From contig NZ_SSDF01000091.1 of assembly GCF_004794515.1 (NCBI RefSeq), positions 310,001 to 374,000 on the forward strand: a DNA stretch of 64,000 bases. Reading direction: 5' to 3'. This document shows positions 8,309 through 20,870 of the stretch, piece by piece (the first letter of the stretch is position 1; every line of letters begins with the position of its first letter). The notes beneath the pieces were generated by a model, which had not been told where the DNA came from, made no database searches, and saw only the letters and a list, made by a program, of their open reading frames with translations. The DNA is from Microbacterium sp. A20. GTDB lineage: Bacteria; Actinomycetota; Actinomycetes; Actinomycetales; Microbacteriaceae. The translations under genes and the position numbers were made by a program.

Positions 8309-10267
8309 TCAGAGCTCTGGTTCGAGGATATCGAGGCGGACGGAGAGCGTGCTCTTGGTCGCACGCCCCTTTCGACGACGGCCGCTCACCGCTTCGGCGA
8401 TGACGGCCGCGCGCAGGGCCGTCGCGACGCGAGCGCCCGAGCCGTAGTCGAACCTCACGAGCGCTCGCACCCGAGGCGGGATGTCGTCGGACTCGACGGG
8501 AACAGGGCCGAGTACCGCGTCGGCGGGGAGGGCGAGCTCGGTGAGCGCGGCGAGAGCGTTCGAGACCGCCGGAACGGAGCCCTGGACCAGAGCCACCCTG
8601 GTCGTCGGGGGCATGTGCAGCGGTGCCCGACTCTCCAGCTCCGAGCGGGCATGGCCCGCCTGGTTCCACGTCGCGAACGCCTTCGCCGCCGCCCCGTTCA
8701 CCCCGACCAGGTGGATGGGCGCGCCGGGTGCGGCCAGCGCGGCCGCGTTCGACCACCAGCGCAGACACGACTCCGCGACACGGAGATCGGGCGCCTGGAG
8801 CATTCGAGGGCCGTCGAGCAGCACGACCGCACGGTACCCGCCCTCGGCGATCGGCTCGGCGCCTCTGGTCGCGACCACCAGCGCGGGTTTGGCCGGCACG
8901 TGTTCGACCGGGTGCGCGCCGTCGGCCACGATCACCCGTACCCCCGGGAACGCGCGCCCGAGCTCGTCGGCGGTGCGCTCGCTCCCCGAGGAGGCGAGTC
9001 TCAGCTTGGTCGAGGAGCAGGCAGGACACGTCCAGGCGCTGGCGGCGCGGCCGCACCAGCCGCACACCGGCACGGCACCACGGTGCTTCGCGCCGAGTGC
9101 GCCACCGCAGTGGGCACATCGCGCCGGCGCCCGGCACTCGGCGCACACCAGTGACGGAGAGAAACCAGGACGCGAGACCTGGACGAGCACCGGTCCTTCA
9201 GCCGCCGCGGTGCGGGCAGCGAGAAATGCGGAGGACGGCATCCGCTGGGCCGTCGGCTGCTCCATCTCCTGCGGCGTGCTGAGCACGACACGCGGGAGCA
9301 CGCGACGCGCCGCCCGGACATCCTGCAGCCAGCCGATGACGACCAGCCTTTCCACATCGGTCGTCCGCGTGTGGCCGGTGAAGAGCAGCGCCGACCCCTC
9401 GAGCTCCTGGCGGAGGAGAGCCGCGTCTCGCGCGTTGACGTACGGGGCCAACGGCTCCCCCAGAAGCGGATCACCGTCGTCCCAGATCGCGACCAGCCCC
9501 GCCACGACCGGGGAGTACACCGCCGAACGGTTGCCCACCACGATGCACGGGGCGTCCTCGAGCGTGCGCAGGAATCCGCGGTAGCGATCGGGGTTCGTCT
9601 GCCGGGAGTCGTGACGCACGACCGCTCCGGGAGGGACGAGAGTGTCGAGCGCAGCGAGGAGCCGGTCGAGATCACGACTGTCGGGGACGACGATGATCGA
9701 CGACTTCCCCGCGGCGAGCATCCGGGCTGCGGACGATGCCAGCAGTCGAGCCCACCCCTGCACACCGTCGACGAGCTGGGGTATCGCCTCCACCGCGGCG
9801 CGACCGCCCGTGTCGAGGACGGCGCCGAGGCCTTCGTACAGTCCGACAGTGCTCTCCGCCGCCTCGCGCGCCTCGGCATCCGGTGTCTCGACCGGGGTGT
9901 CGGCGGTCCACGCCTTCTCGACGCGCACCTGGCGCTTGGGGATCACGAGGCGCAGCACGTCGGACGCCGATCCTGCCGCACGGTCCGCCACGCGGCGGGC
10001 GAGGGTGTGCAGGCGCTCCGGAAGCACGGCGACCTCGGACACGACGCTCTCGACCTCGGAGAGCGGGCGGTCGGCGTCGTCTTCGGTGTCGATCTCGACG
10101 ATGTAGCCGTCGATCACGCGCCCGGCGGTGCGCAGCGGCACTCGGACGCGAACTCCGAGCGGCACATCCCCCAGTTCCGCGGGGAGCGCGTAGTCGAAGA
10201 GCCGATCGAGTTGGGGCAGAGGTGAATCGAGGAGCACGCGCGCGATGCGCCGGCTCTCGGCAGGCAT
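8309..10267 (-). CDS. priA: Primosomal protein N' (PriA), degenerate-helicase actinobacterial form
   Basis: About 652 residues. An N-terminal 3'-DNA-binding-like domain (about 1-105) is followed by the helicase-like core and a cysteine cluster with four CxxC pairs (CAEC, CAHC, CGWC, CPAC) near residues 395-445 that would bind two zinc ions. The Walker A site of true PriA is replaced by AAGKSSIIVVP and the DEEH box by WDDGD, so ATPase activity is doubtful. This is known for actinobacterial PriA. Role: replication restart loading. Start is ATG 10267, just downstream of the metK stop. Confidence 0.9.
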   Translation of the reverse strand: MPAESRRIARVLLDSPLPQLDRLFDYALPAELGDVPLGVRVRVPLRTAGRVIDGYIVEIDTEDDADRPLSEVESVVSEVAVLPERLHTLARRVADRAAGSASDVLRLVIPKRQVRVEKAWTADTPVETPDAEAREAAESTVGLYEGLGAVLDTGGRAAVEAIPQLVDGVQGWARLLASSAARMLAAGKSSIIVVPDSRDLDRLLAALDTLVPPGAVVRHDSRQTNPDRYRGFLRTLEDAPCIVVGNRSAVYSPVVAGLVAIWDDGDPLLGEPLAPYVNARDAALLRQELEGSALLFTGHTRTTDVERLVVIGWLQDVRAARRVLPRVVLSTPQEMEQPTAQRMPSSAFLAARTAAAEGPVLVQVSRPGFSPSLVCAECRAPARCAHCGGALGAKHRGAVPVCGWCGRAASAWTCPACSSTKLRLASSGSERTADELGRAFPGVRVIVADGAHPVEHVPAKPALVVATRGAEPIAEGGYRAVVLLDGPRMLQAPDLRVAESCLRWWSNAAALAAPGAPIHLVGVNGAAAKAFATWNQAGHARSELESRAPLHMPPTTRVALVQGSVPAVSNALAALTELALPADAVLGPVPVESDDIPPRVRALVRFDYGSGARVATALRAAVIAEAVSGRRRKGRATKSTLSVRLDILEPEL

Positions 10268-10283
10268 CAGGGCCGCGGTCCCG

Positions 10284-11477
10284 TCAGAGCCCGGCAGCGC
10301 GGCGCAGCTCTTCGACGCGATCCGTCCGCTCCCAGGTGAAGTCGGGGAGTTCGCGACCGAAATGGCCGTACGCGGCCGTCTGGGCGTAGATCGGGCGCAG
10401 CAGATCGAGCTGCTCGATGATCGCCTGCGGGCGCAGATCGAACACTGAGGTGATCGCCTGCGTGATGACCTCGTCGGACACCTTCCCGGTGCCGAACGTC
10501 TCGACGTAGAGGCCGACCGGACGGGCGACACCGATCGCATAGGCGATCTGCACCTCGAGGCGGTCTGCGAGCCCCGCCGCCACCGCGTTCTTCGCCACCC
10601 ATCGGGTCGCGTAGGCGCCGGAGCGGTCGACCTTCGACGGGTCTTTCCCGCTGAAGGCTCCCCCGCCGTGGCGGGAGGCTCCGCCGTACGTGTCGATGAT
10701 GATCTTGCGGCCGGTGAGCCCAGCGTCTCCCTTGGGACCACCGGTCACGAAGGGGCCGGCCGGATTGATGTAGAGGGTGACGTCGTCGAGGTCGAGGCCG
10801 GTCGTGGCGAGCACGGGGTCGATCACGTGCTGGCGAACCTGAGCCTGGAGGTCTTCCTGCGAGATGTCGGGGTGGTGCTGGGTCGAGACCACGACGGCGT
10901 CGACGGTCTTCGGCGTGAAGCCGTCGTAGCCGAGCGTCACCTGCGTCTTGCCGTCGGGGCGCAGGAACGGCAGCACGCCGGAGCGGCGCACCTCGGTCAG
11001 CCGCTCGGCGAGCCGGTGCGCGGTCCAAGCAGCCATCGGCATGAGCTGCGGCGTCTCGTTCGTCGCGAAGCCGAACATGATGCCCTGGTCGCCCGCGCCG
11101 AGGGCGTCGAGCGGGTCCACGGACGACCCGTCGCGGTGCTCCTGAGCGCTGTCGACGCCGTGGGCGATGTCGGTCGACTGCTCGCCCACCGAGACGCTGA
11201 CACCGCAGGAGTCGCCGTCGAAACCGGTCTCACTGGACGTGTAGCCGATCCCGTTCACGACCTGGCGGACGATCGTGGGGATGTCGACGTAAGCCTCGGT
11301 GCGGATCTCGCCGGCGACGTGCACGAGGCCGGTCGTGACGAGCGTCTCGACCGCGACGCGGGAGCCTCTGTCTTTGGCGAGGAGCCCGTCGAGGATGCTG
11401 TCTGAGATCTGATCGCAGATCTTGTCCGGGTGCCCTTCGGTGACGGACTCGGACGTGAACAGACGCAGGGCGCTCAT
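10284..11477 (-). CDS. metK: S-adenosylmethionine synthetase
   Basis: A 397-residue enzyme making SAM from methionine and ATP. Motifs seen: GHPDKICDQISD near residue 15-26, GAGDQGIMFG near 120, and the GGGAFSGKDPSKVDRSGAY loop near 270. The chosen ATG at 11477 gives MSALRLFTSESV, the expected N-terminus, with GGAG at 11486-11483. That Shine-Dalgarno lies at the foot of an inverted repeat in the leader (see finding). Confidence 0.97.
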   Translation of the reverse strand: MSALRLFTSESVTEGHPDKICDQISDSILDGLLAKDRGSRVAVETLVTTGLVHVAGEIRTEAYVDIPTIVRQVVNGIGYTSSETGFDGDSCGVSVSVGEQSTDIAHGVDSAQEHRDGSSVDPLDALGAGDQGIMFGFATNETPQLMPMAAWTAHRLAERLTEVRRSGVLPFLRPDGKTQVTLGYDGFTPKTVDAVVVSTQHHPDISQEDLQAQVRQHVIDPVLATTGLDLDDVTLYINPAGPFVTGGPKGDAGLTGRKIIIDTYGGASRHGGGAFSGKDPSKVDRSGAYATRWVAKNAVAAGLADRLEVQIAYAIGVARPVGLYVETFGTGKVSDEVITQAITSVFDLRPQAIIEQLDLLRPIYAQTAAYGHFGRELPDFTWERTDRVEELRRAAGL

Positions 11478-11484
11478 CGAAACT

Positions 11485-11527
11485 CCAGAACGGGATGGAC
11501 AGAGGGAGGGTGTTGCACCCATTCTGG
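11485..11527 (-). promoter_or_regulatory. Stem-loop in the metK leader, touching its ribosome site
   Basis: Arms CCAGAACGGG (11485-11494) and CCCATTCTGG (11518-11527) pair over ten positions with one G-T wobble. The stem begins eight bases before the metK ATG and includes two bases of the GGAG ribosome site. It could tune metK translation or be an intrinsic pause signal. No known SAM riboswitch family is recognised. Confidence 0.45.
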
Positions 11528-11528
11528 A

Positions 11529-11556
11529 CCGCGCCTCCGACAGAAGGGAGGCGCGG
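11529..11556 (-). terminator. Hairpin terminator candidate after rpoZ
   Basis: Perfect ten-base arms CCGCGCCTCC (11529-11538) and GGAGGCGCGG (11547-11556) with an eight-base loop lie nine bases beyond the rpoZ stop. There is no U tract, as is common for actinobacterial hairpins. Confidence 0.55.
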
Positions 11557-11565
11557 CCTCGAATA

Positions 11566-11820
11566 TCACTCTGCGTGACGCAGGCGGAGCTTGTCCTCGT
11601 TGATCTCGTGCAGCGCGATGGTGAGCGGCTTGTCCTCGACGGAGGAGTCGACCAGCGGACCCACGTTGTCGAACAGGTTGCCCTCGTGCAGGTCCGAGTA
11701 GTAGTCGTTGATCTGGCGCGCGCGCTTCGCGGCGTAGATGACGAGCTCGTACTTGGAGTCGACGCGGTCGAGCAGGTTGTCGATGGGGGGATCGATGATG
11801 CCGTTGTTGTGTCCGGCCAT
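11566..11820 (-). CDS. rpoZ: RNA polymerase omega subunit
   Basis: An 84-residue subunit that helps assemble beta' into RNA polymerase. IDPPIDNLLDRVDSKYELV and AAKRARQINDYY are the conserved omega core. It sits downstream of gmk, the usual gmk-rpoZ-metK order of actinobacteria. A GGAGG site stands six bases before the ATG. Confidence 0.95.
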   Translation of the reverse strand: MAGHNNGIIDPPIDNLLDRVDSKYELVIYAAKRARQINDYYSDLHEGNLFDNVGPLVDSSVEDKPLTIALHEINEDKLRLRHAE

Positions 11821-11886
11821 GGTGAGACCTCCTGGTCAGGCGACGGGATCGTCGCGAAGTCGGTGCGAAATGGCGCGCGAAGACGC

Positions 11887-12798
11887 TCAGCGCGCAGAGC
11901 TTGAAGACAATTCTACGACCTCGCGGGCCGCAGTGGCGACGTCCTCGTTCACGATGAGGTGATCGAACTCGTTCTGAGCGGCGAGTTCGCCCTTCGCGGT
12001 GCGCAATCGGCGGGCGCGCTCCTCGGCATCCTCGGTACCGCGGCCGACCAGCCGATGCACCAGCTCGTCCCAGCTCGGAGGCAGTAGGAAGATGAGTGTC
12101 GCGGCCGGTTCTGCGGCCCGCACCTGACGTGCGCCCTGCAGATCGATCTCGAGCAGGACGGTCATGCCCGCGGCCAGCGCTTCATCGATCGGCGCACGGG
12201 GCGTTCCATAACGGGAGCGGTTGTGGACCACGGCGTACTCGAGGAGCTCGTCCTCGGCGATCAGCCGGTCGAACTCCGCGTCGTCCACGAAGTAGTAGTG
12301 CACGCCGTCGATCTCCCCCGGGCGCGGAGGCCGCGTGGTCGCCGACACCGACAGATGGATCTCCGGGTTGTGCTCGCGGATGTGCGCGGCGACGGTGCCC
12401 TTGCCCACGGCGGTGGGTCCGGCGAGCACCAGCAGGCGGCTGCGTGCACCGCGCGGGGTCGGCACCGGGAACCGTGAGTCGAGCCACTCCTCCAGGACTC
12501 GGCGCTGCCGAGCTCCGAGCCCACCCAGGCGCTTCACGGGCGAGATCTGCAGCTCGTCCAGCACGCGGTCGCGCTTGCCGGCCCCGATCGCGGGGAGAGC
12601 GAGGAGGAAATCGGTGATGCGCATCGATCCCTCGACCGAGTCGGCGTCCGCCGTGGCTCGATGCAGCACCGTCTGCGGGGTCACCACCCGCATAGTGAGG
12701 TCGCGCTTGACCGAAGCCCTGGCGCGTCGGCGCTCCACGGCGCGTCGTGCCGCCGCGGCCCGGTCGACCTCGGGAACCGTGCGCTGCGCGTCAGACAC
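11887..12798 (-). CDS. gmk: Fusion of actinobacterial integration host factor (mIHF) domain and guanylate kinase
   Basis: 303 residues, about 100 more than a normal guanylate kinase. Residues about 15-110 match mycobacterial IHF: a basic helix ARRAVERRRARASVKRDL, then MRITDFLLALP and the DNA-binding tail KRLGGLGARQRRVLEEW. Residues about 120-303 are guanylate kinase, with P-loop LAGPTAVGKGT at 125-135 and GMP site TTRPPRPGEIDGVHYYFV. In mycobacteria mihF is a separate gene just before gmk; here one reading frame carries both without a stop. The GTG start at 12798 overlaps the pyrF stop by eight bases. The protein phosphorylates GMP and may also bind DNA. Confidence 0.93.
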   Translation of the reverse strand: MSDAQRTVPEVDRAAAARRAVERRRARASVKRDLTMRVVTPQTVLHRATADADSVEGSMRITDFLLALPAIGAGKRDRVLDELQISPVKRLGGLGARQRRVLEEWLDSRFPVPTPRGARSRLLVLAGPTAVGKGTVAAHIREHNPEIHLSVSATTRPPRPGEIDGVHYYFVDDAEFDRLIAEDELLEYAVVHNRSRYGTPRAPIDEALAAGMTVLLEIDLQGARQVRAAEPAATLIFLLPPSWDELVHRLVGRGTEDAEERARRLRTAKGELAAQNEFDHLIVNEDVATAAREVVELSSSSAR

Positions 12799-13632
12799 CG
12801 GCCACCTCGAGGTACTCGGCGGCGCGTGCGCTGATCGCCTCGGCCAGGTCGACGGGACCGGCGGAGAGCAGGCTGCGGCTCTCCGTCGCGATCACCGCGT
12901 CGGTCATCGCGCCGAAGCGGGCGCGGAGGTCTGCCGGCGTCGCTCCCTGCGCGCCGAAGCCCGGGGCGAGAATGGGGGCGGCCGGAGTGAATGCGGAGAT
13001 TCCCGCCAGAGCCCAGTCGACCGTCGCACCGATGACGAAGCCGAAGCTGCCCCACTCCCGTGCCGGCGACGACTCGACGTTGCGGGCGGTCACCTCGGCG
13101 ATGACCGAGGCGGACACCGTGTCGCCGGACGCGTTCACGGACCGCTGGAGCGACTCGGCTTCCGCGTTGCTGGTCGCGGCGAGCACGAAGAGCCCCTTGC
13201 CGTGGTCGGCGGCCAGCGCGAATGCTCCGTCGAGAGCGCCGACGCCGAGGAACGGGTTGACCGTGAGCGCGTCGGCTTCGAGCGGGGAACCCGGGGTGAG
13301 CCACGCACGCGCGTAGTCATCCATCGTCGATCCGATGTCGCCCCGCTTGGCGTCGGCGATCACGAGGAGGCCGGCTGCACGCGCTGCTGCGAGGACGTCC
13401 TCGAGCGCAGCGATGCCCTGCGAACCGAAGCGCTCGAAGAACGAGACCTGCGGCTTGACGATGCCTACCCGCCCGGAAGCAGCCTCGACCGTGCGCAGAC
13501 CGAACTCACGCACGCCCTGCGCGTCGTCGGTCAGCCCCCACGCCGCGAGCAGCGCGGCGTGGGGGTCGATGCCGACGCAGAGCGGTCCGCGCGCGTGCAA
13601 TGCCGCGCGGACCCGCTCGCCGAAGCGTTCGC

Positions 13633-13636
<4 letters not shown>
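12791..13636 (-). CDS. pyrF: Orotidine 5'-phosphate decarboxylase (type 2)
   Basis: Last step of UMP synthesis. 281 residues, the longer actinobacterial/type 2 family, with the catalytic VIADAKRGDIGST (Lys near 97). GTG start at 13636 overlaps the carB stop. It closes the pyr operon and is translationally linked to the mIHF-gmk gene, tying pyrimidine and guanine nucleotide synthesis. Confidence 0.96.
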
Positions 13637-16919
<3,283 letters not shown>

Positions 16920-16920
<1 letters not shown>

Positions 16921-18098
16921 TACTTGGAGTCCTTCTGGCTTGCGATGACCAGGTCGCGGAACCTGTCGAAGAGGTAATTGGCGTCGTGCGGGCCGGCCGC
17001 CGCCTCGGGGTGGTACTGCACCGAGAAGGCGGGGATGTCGAGGGCGCGGAGTCCCTCCACGACGTTGTCGTTGAGGCCGACGTGGCTGACCTCGACCTTG
17101 CCGTAGCCGTTCGGGCTGTCGAACGAGCCCTCCAGGGGCGCCTCGACCGCGAAGCCGTGGTTGTGGGCCGTGATCTCGACCTTCCCGGTCTCCTTGTCGA
17201 GCACCGGCTGGTTGATGCCGCGGTGGCCGAAGGGCAGCTTGTAGGTGCCGAGGCCGAGCGCGCGACCCAGCAGCTGGTTGCCGAAGCAGATCCCGAAGAA
17301 CGGGAGGCCGTCGTCCAGCACCGAGCGGAGCAGTTCGACGTGGTCACTGGAGGCCGCCGGGTCTCCGGGGCCGTTCGAGTAGAAGACGGCGACGGGGTCG
17401 ATCGCGCGGATCTCGTCGATCGTCACGTCCTGCGGGAGCACGTGCACCTCGAAGCCGCGGGCGGCCAGGTTGTCGATCGTCGCCTGCTTCACACCGAGGT
17501 CGAGCACGGCGAGGTTGCCGATCCGGTTCCCCATGGCCGTCGTGATGGTCGCGACGTCGACGGAGACCTCGGCGGAGAGGTTGCGACCCGCCATCTCGGG
17601 CGCTTCCCGGACGATGCGCACCTGCTCTTCCGGATCGAGGGCGGCGTCCGCGCCGGAGAAGATCCCGCCGCGCATGGAGCCGGCCGAGCGGATGTGGCGG
17701 GTGATCGAACGGGTGTCGATGCCGCTGATGCCCACGACGCCGTCTTCGACGAGCACGTCGTCGAGCGAGGCGTTCGCACGCCAATTGGAGACCACGCGCG
17801 AAGGGTCGCGCACGATGTAGCCGGCGACCCAGATGCGGCGGGATTCCGCGTCCTCGTCGTTCATGCCGGTGTTGCCGATGTGCGGCGCGGTCTGCAGGAC
17901 GATCTGCCCCGCGTACGAGGGGTCGGTGATCGTCTCCTGGTAGCCGGACATGCCGGTCGCGAAGACGACCTCGCCCAGGGTGCGGCCGCGGGCGCCGTAT
18001 GCGCGTCCGGTGTGGCGGGTGCCGTCTTCCAGGACGAGGACGGCGGGATCGGGGAGCTGGGCCGCAGCGGCCTGTCCGGGGGGTGTCGAGAGTGTCAT
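16920..18098 (-). CDS. carA: Carbamoyl-phosphate synthase small subunit (glutaminase)
   Basis: 392 residues. N-terminal CPSase_sm_chain domain (about 18-155), then a class I glutamine amidotransferase with the nucleophile in FFGICFGNQLLGRALG and the HNHGFAV/HPEAAAGPHD histidine-glutamate part. It releases ammonia from glutamine and channels it to CarB. The ATG overlaps the stop of the small membrane-protein gene upstream as ATGA. Confidence 0.97.
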
Positions 18099-18607
18099 GA
18101 CGTTGCTCCTGTGTCGGGGGCGGCGGGGACGAGCCGCTGCAGGTCGGAGATGAGTGTCTGCGGGTCGCCGGTGGCGAGCCGCAGGTAGCTGTCGACGATC
18201 GTGTCGTCGTCGATGTTCCAGGCGATGCGCACGAGGCCGCCGGGCTCGACGACCCGGTCGATCGTGACGGTTGCGCGGTCGACGGCCACGAGCCGGGCGT
18301 TCGCGAGGAACACCGTCGGCGCGCCGTCGAGGCAGAGGGCGATGCCGCGATCCGTGAGGGCGAGTTCACCGCGGGCCCGGTACGCGAGAGGCGAGACCGC
18401 CAGACGCTCGAGCGGCTGCTCGTGCCGTGTCGTCGACACGTACAGCACCTCGTCGCGGCGGGAGACCTCCGCGTGCTCCGGAACCCCCAGCGGGGCCGTG
18501 AACACGGAGTCGCGGCGGATTCGTCGTCGCCAGGCGAACAGCATCGCGAGCAGCACCAGGAGCGCGACCGCGATCGTGATCGCGACGGCGAGGTCCCGAG
18601 CGCTCAT
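18095..18607 (-). CDS. Pyr-operon membrane protein with PH-like domain
   Basis: 170 residues. One N-terminal transmembrane helix (about 6-26) with an arginine-rich stop-transfer, then a soluble region with the alternating pattern of a PH-like domain. Homologues are typical between pyrC and carA in actinobacterial pyr operons; function is unknown. ATG at 18607 overlaps the pyrC stop (ATGA); a longer reading overlaps pyrC and was discarded. It is co-translated with pyrC and carA. Confidence 0.82.
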   Translation of the reverse strand: MSARDLAVAITIAVALLVLLAMLFAWRRRIRRDSVFTAPLGVPEHAEVSRRDEVLYVSTTRHEQPLERLAVSPLAYRARGELALTDRGIALCLDGAPTVFLANARLVAVDRATVTIDRVVEPGGLVRIAWNIDDDTIVDSYLRLATGDPQTLISDLQRLVPAAPDTGATS

Positions 18608-19908
18608 GCGCGAAGCTCCTCGACGACGCTGCCGCCGTCGACCGTGAGGATGCCGCCGTGGATCGTGTACTCGACGCGTCCGGGAAGAGCGCGGCCGAGG
18701 TACGGCGAGTTCACGCTGCGACCGTGCAGATCCGCCTCCGTGAAGACGCCGTCGACGGAGGCGTCGTACAGAGTGATCTGGGCGGGCTGACCGACCTCCA
18801 GCGGCGTGCCGTGGCCGGCGAGCCGGCCGATGCGCGCCGGCGTGGCGCTCATCACGCGTGCCACGTCGGACCATTCGAGCAGCCCGGTCTGCACCATCGA
18901 CTGGTGCACGACCCGCAGTGCGCTCTCGAGGCCCACCATGCCGTTCGCGGCGGCCTGCCATTCGCACGCCTTGTGCTCGCTCGGGTGCGGGGCGTGGTCG
19001 GTGGCGACGATGTCGATCGTGCCGTCGGCGAGGCCCTCGCGCACGGCGAGCACGTCCTCTTCGCGACGCAGCGGAGGATTCACCTTGTACCGTGCGTCAT
19101 ATCCGCGCACCAGCTCGTCGGTCAGCAGCAGGTGGTGCGGGGTGACCTCGGCCGTCACGTCGATGCCGCGCTTCTTGGCCCACCGGATGATGTCCACCGA
19201 GCCCGCGGTCGAGAGGTGGCACACGTGCAGGCGCGAACCGACATGCTCGGCGAGCAGCACGTCGCGGGCGATGATCGACTCCTCGGCGACAGCGGGCCAG
19301 CCGGCGAGGCCCAGTTCTGCCGAGACGGTGCCCTCGTTCATCTGGGCGCCCTCGGTGAGGCGGGGATCCTGCGCGTGCTGGGCGATGACGCCCCCGAAGG
19401 ACTTCACGTACTCCAGCGCGCGGCGCATGATCAGCGGGTCGAACACGCAGAAGCCGTCGTCGCTGAAGACGCGGACCTGCGCGCGCGAGGTCGCCATCGC
19501 GCCCAGCTCCGCGAGGCGCTCGCCCTTCTGGCCGACGGTCACCGCGCCGATGGGCTGCACGGTGGCGTAGCCAGCCGCTTCGCCGAGCGCGAGTTCCTGC
19601 TCGACCACGCCCGCGGTGTCGGCGACCGGTGAGGTGTTGGGCATGGCGAAGACGGCCGTGAAACCACCGGCGGCTGCGGCCTTCGTGCCGGTGAGGATCG
19701 TCTCGGATGCCTCGTAGCCGGGCTCGCGGAGGTGGGTGTGCAGGTCGACCAGACCCGGCAGCGCGACGAGGCCCGCCGCGTCGATGACGCGAGCGCCCGA
19801 ACGCCTCAGCCCGCTGCCGATCTCAGCGATCCGACCGTCCTCGATGATGATGTCGGCGCTCTCGGCACCGAGCAGCTGCGCACCGGTGATGACGAGGGTC
19901 TCGCTCAC
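18604..19908 (-). CDS. pyrC: Dihydroorotase
   Basis: 434-residue type I amidohydrolase that cyclises carbamoyl aspartate. Zinc ligands are visible in DLHTHLREPGYE near residue 56-67, the later HVCHLSTAG, and the catalytic ATDHAPH near 305. GTG start at 19908 overlaps the pyrB stop at 19905 as GTGA. Confidence 0.97.
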   Translation of the reverse strand: MSETLVITGAQLLGAESADIIIEDGRIAEIGSGLRRSGARVIDAAGLVALPGLVDLHTHLREPGYEASETILTGTKAAAAGGFTAVFAMPNTSPVADTAGVVEQELALGEAAGYATVQPIGAVTVGQKGERLAELGAMATSRAQVRVFSDDGFCVFDPLIMRRALEYVKSFGGVIAQHAQDPRLTEGAQMNEGTVSAELGLAGWPAVAEESIIARDVLLAEHVGSRLHVCHLSTAGSVDIIRWAKKRGIDVTAEVTPHHLLLTDELVRGYDARYKVNPPLRREEDVLAVREGLADGTIDIVATDHAPHPSEHKACEWQAAANGMVGLESALRVVHQSMVQTGLLEWSDVARVMSATPARIGRLAGHGTPLEVGQPAQITLYDASVDGVFTEADLHGRSVNSPYLGRALPGRVEYTIHGGILTVDGGSVVEELRA

Positions 19909-20870
19909 AGGTCTCCCCCTCGTTCGTCGTCTCGTTCTCCTGCCAGCAGCAGGTACAGCACCGCCATGCGGACGGACACTCCGTTCGTCACCTGTTCCAG
20001 CACCGTCGAGCGGGGGGAATCGGCAGCTTCCGAGGAGATCTCCAGTCCCCGGTTCATGGGTCCGGGGTGCATCACAATGCTACCGCCCGGAAGAGTGGCC
20101 ACACGCCGTGCGTCCAGACCCCAGCGTCGGGAATACTCCCGCTCAGTCGGGAAATACGCGGCGTTCATCCGCTCCAGCTGGATGCGCAGCATCATCACCG
20201 CGTCCGGCTCGTCCGCGAGGGCCTGATCGAGGTCGTAGACGACCCGCACCGGCCAGAGCGAGACGTTCTGCGGAACCAGCGTCGGCGGTGCCACCAGGGT
20301 GACCTCGGCCCCGAGCGTGGTGAGCAGCCAGACGTTCGAGCGGGCGACCCGCGAGTGCAGGACGTCGCCGACGATCACGACGCGCATCCCGCTCAGGTCC
20401 TGGCCGCGGCTGTCGGCGCCGAAGCGGCGCTTGCGGATCGTGAAGGCATCGAGCAGCGCCTGGGTCGGGTGCTCGTGCGTGCCGTCGCCGGCGTTCACGA
20501 CTCCGGCCGAGATCCAGCCGCTCGTCGCGAGCGTCTGCGGCGCACCGGAGCCGGGGTGTCGCACCACGACCGCATCGGCGCCGATGGCCTCGAGCGTCTG
20601 CGCGGTGTCCTTCAGGCTCTCGCCCTTCGAGACGCTCGAACCTTTCGCAGCGAAGTTGATGACATCGGCGGAGAGGCGCTTAGCCGCGGCCTCGAACGAG
20701 ATGCGCGTGCGAGTCGAGTCCTCGAAGAAGAGGTTCACGACGGTCTTACCGCGCAGTGTCGGGAGCTTCTTGACCTCGCGCGACTGGGTGTCGGACATGT
20801 CTTCGGCGACGTCGAGGACGCGCAACGCGGACGCTCGGTCGAGCGTGCGGGTGTCGAGGAGGTGTCTCAT
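19905..20870 (-). CDS. pyrB: Aspartate carbamoyltransferase catalytic subunit
   Basis: 321 residues. Carbamoyl-phosphate site FFEDSTRTRISFE near 50-62, HPTQALLDAFT near 140, and MHPGPMNRG near 265 are all conserved. It forms carbamoyl aspartate. No regulatory chain pyrI is present, as usual in actinobacteria. The start overlaps the pyrR stop by ATGA. Confidence 0.97.
   Translation of the reverse strand: MRHLLDTRTLDRASALRVLDVAEDMSDTQSREVKKLPTLRGKTVVNLFFEDSTRTRISFEAAAKRLSADVINFAAKGSSVSKGESLKDTAQTLEAIGADAVVVRHPGSGAPQTLATSGWISAGVVNAGDGTHEHPTQALLDAFTIRKRRFGADSRGQDLSGMRVVIVGDVLHSRVARSNVWLLTTLGAEVTLVAPPTLVPQNVSLWPVRVVYDLDQALADEPDAVMMLRIQLERMNAAYFPTEREYSRRWGLDARRVATLPGGSIVMHPGPMNRGLEISSEAADSPRSTVLEQVTNGVSVRMAVLYLLLAGERDDERGGDL

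Noticed and set aside
11508..11520. The small hairpin GGGTG-TTG-CACCC as a separate terminator before metK.
   Set aside because: It overlaps the longer stem 11485-11527 and has only five pairs.
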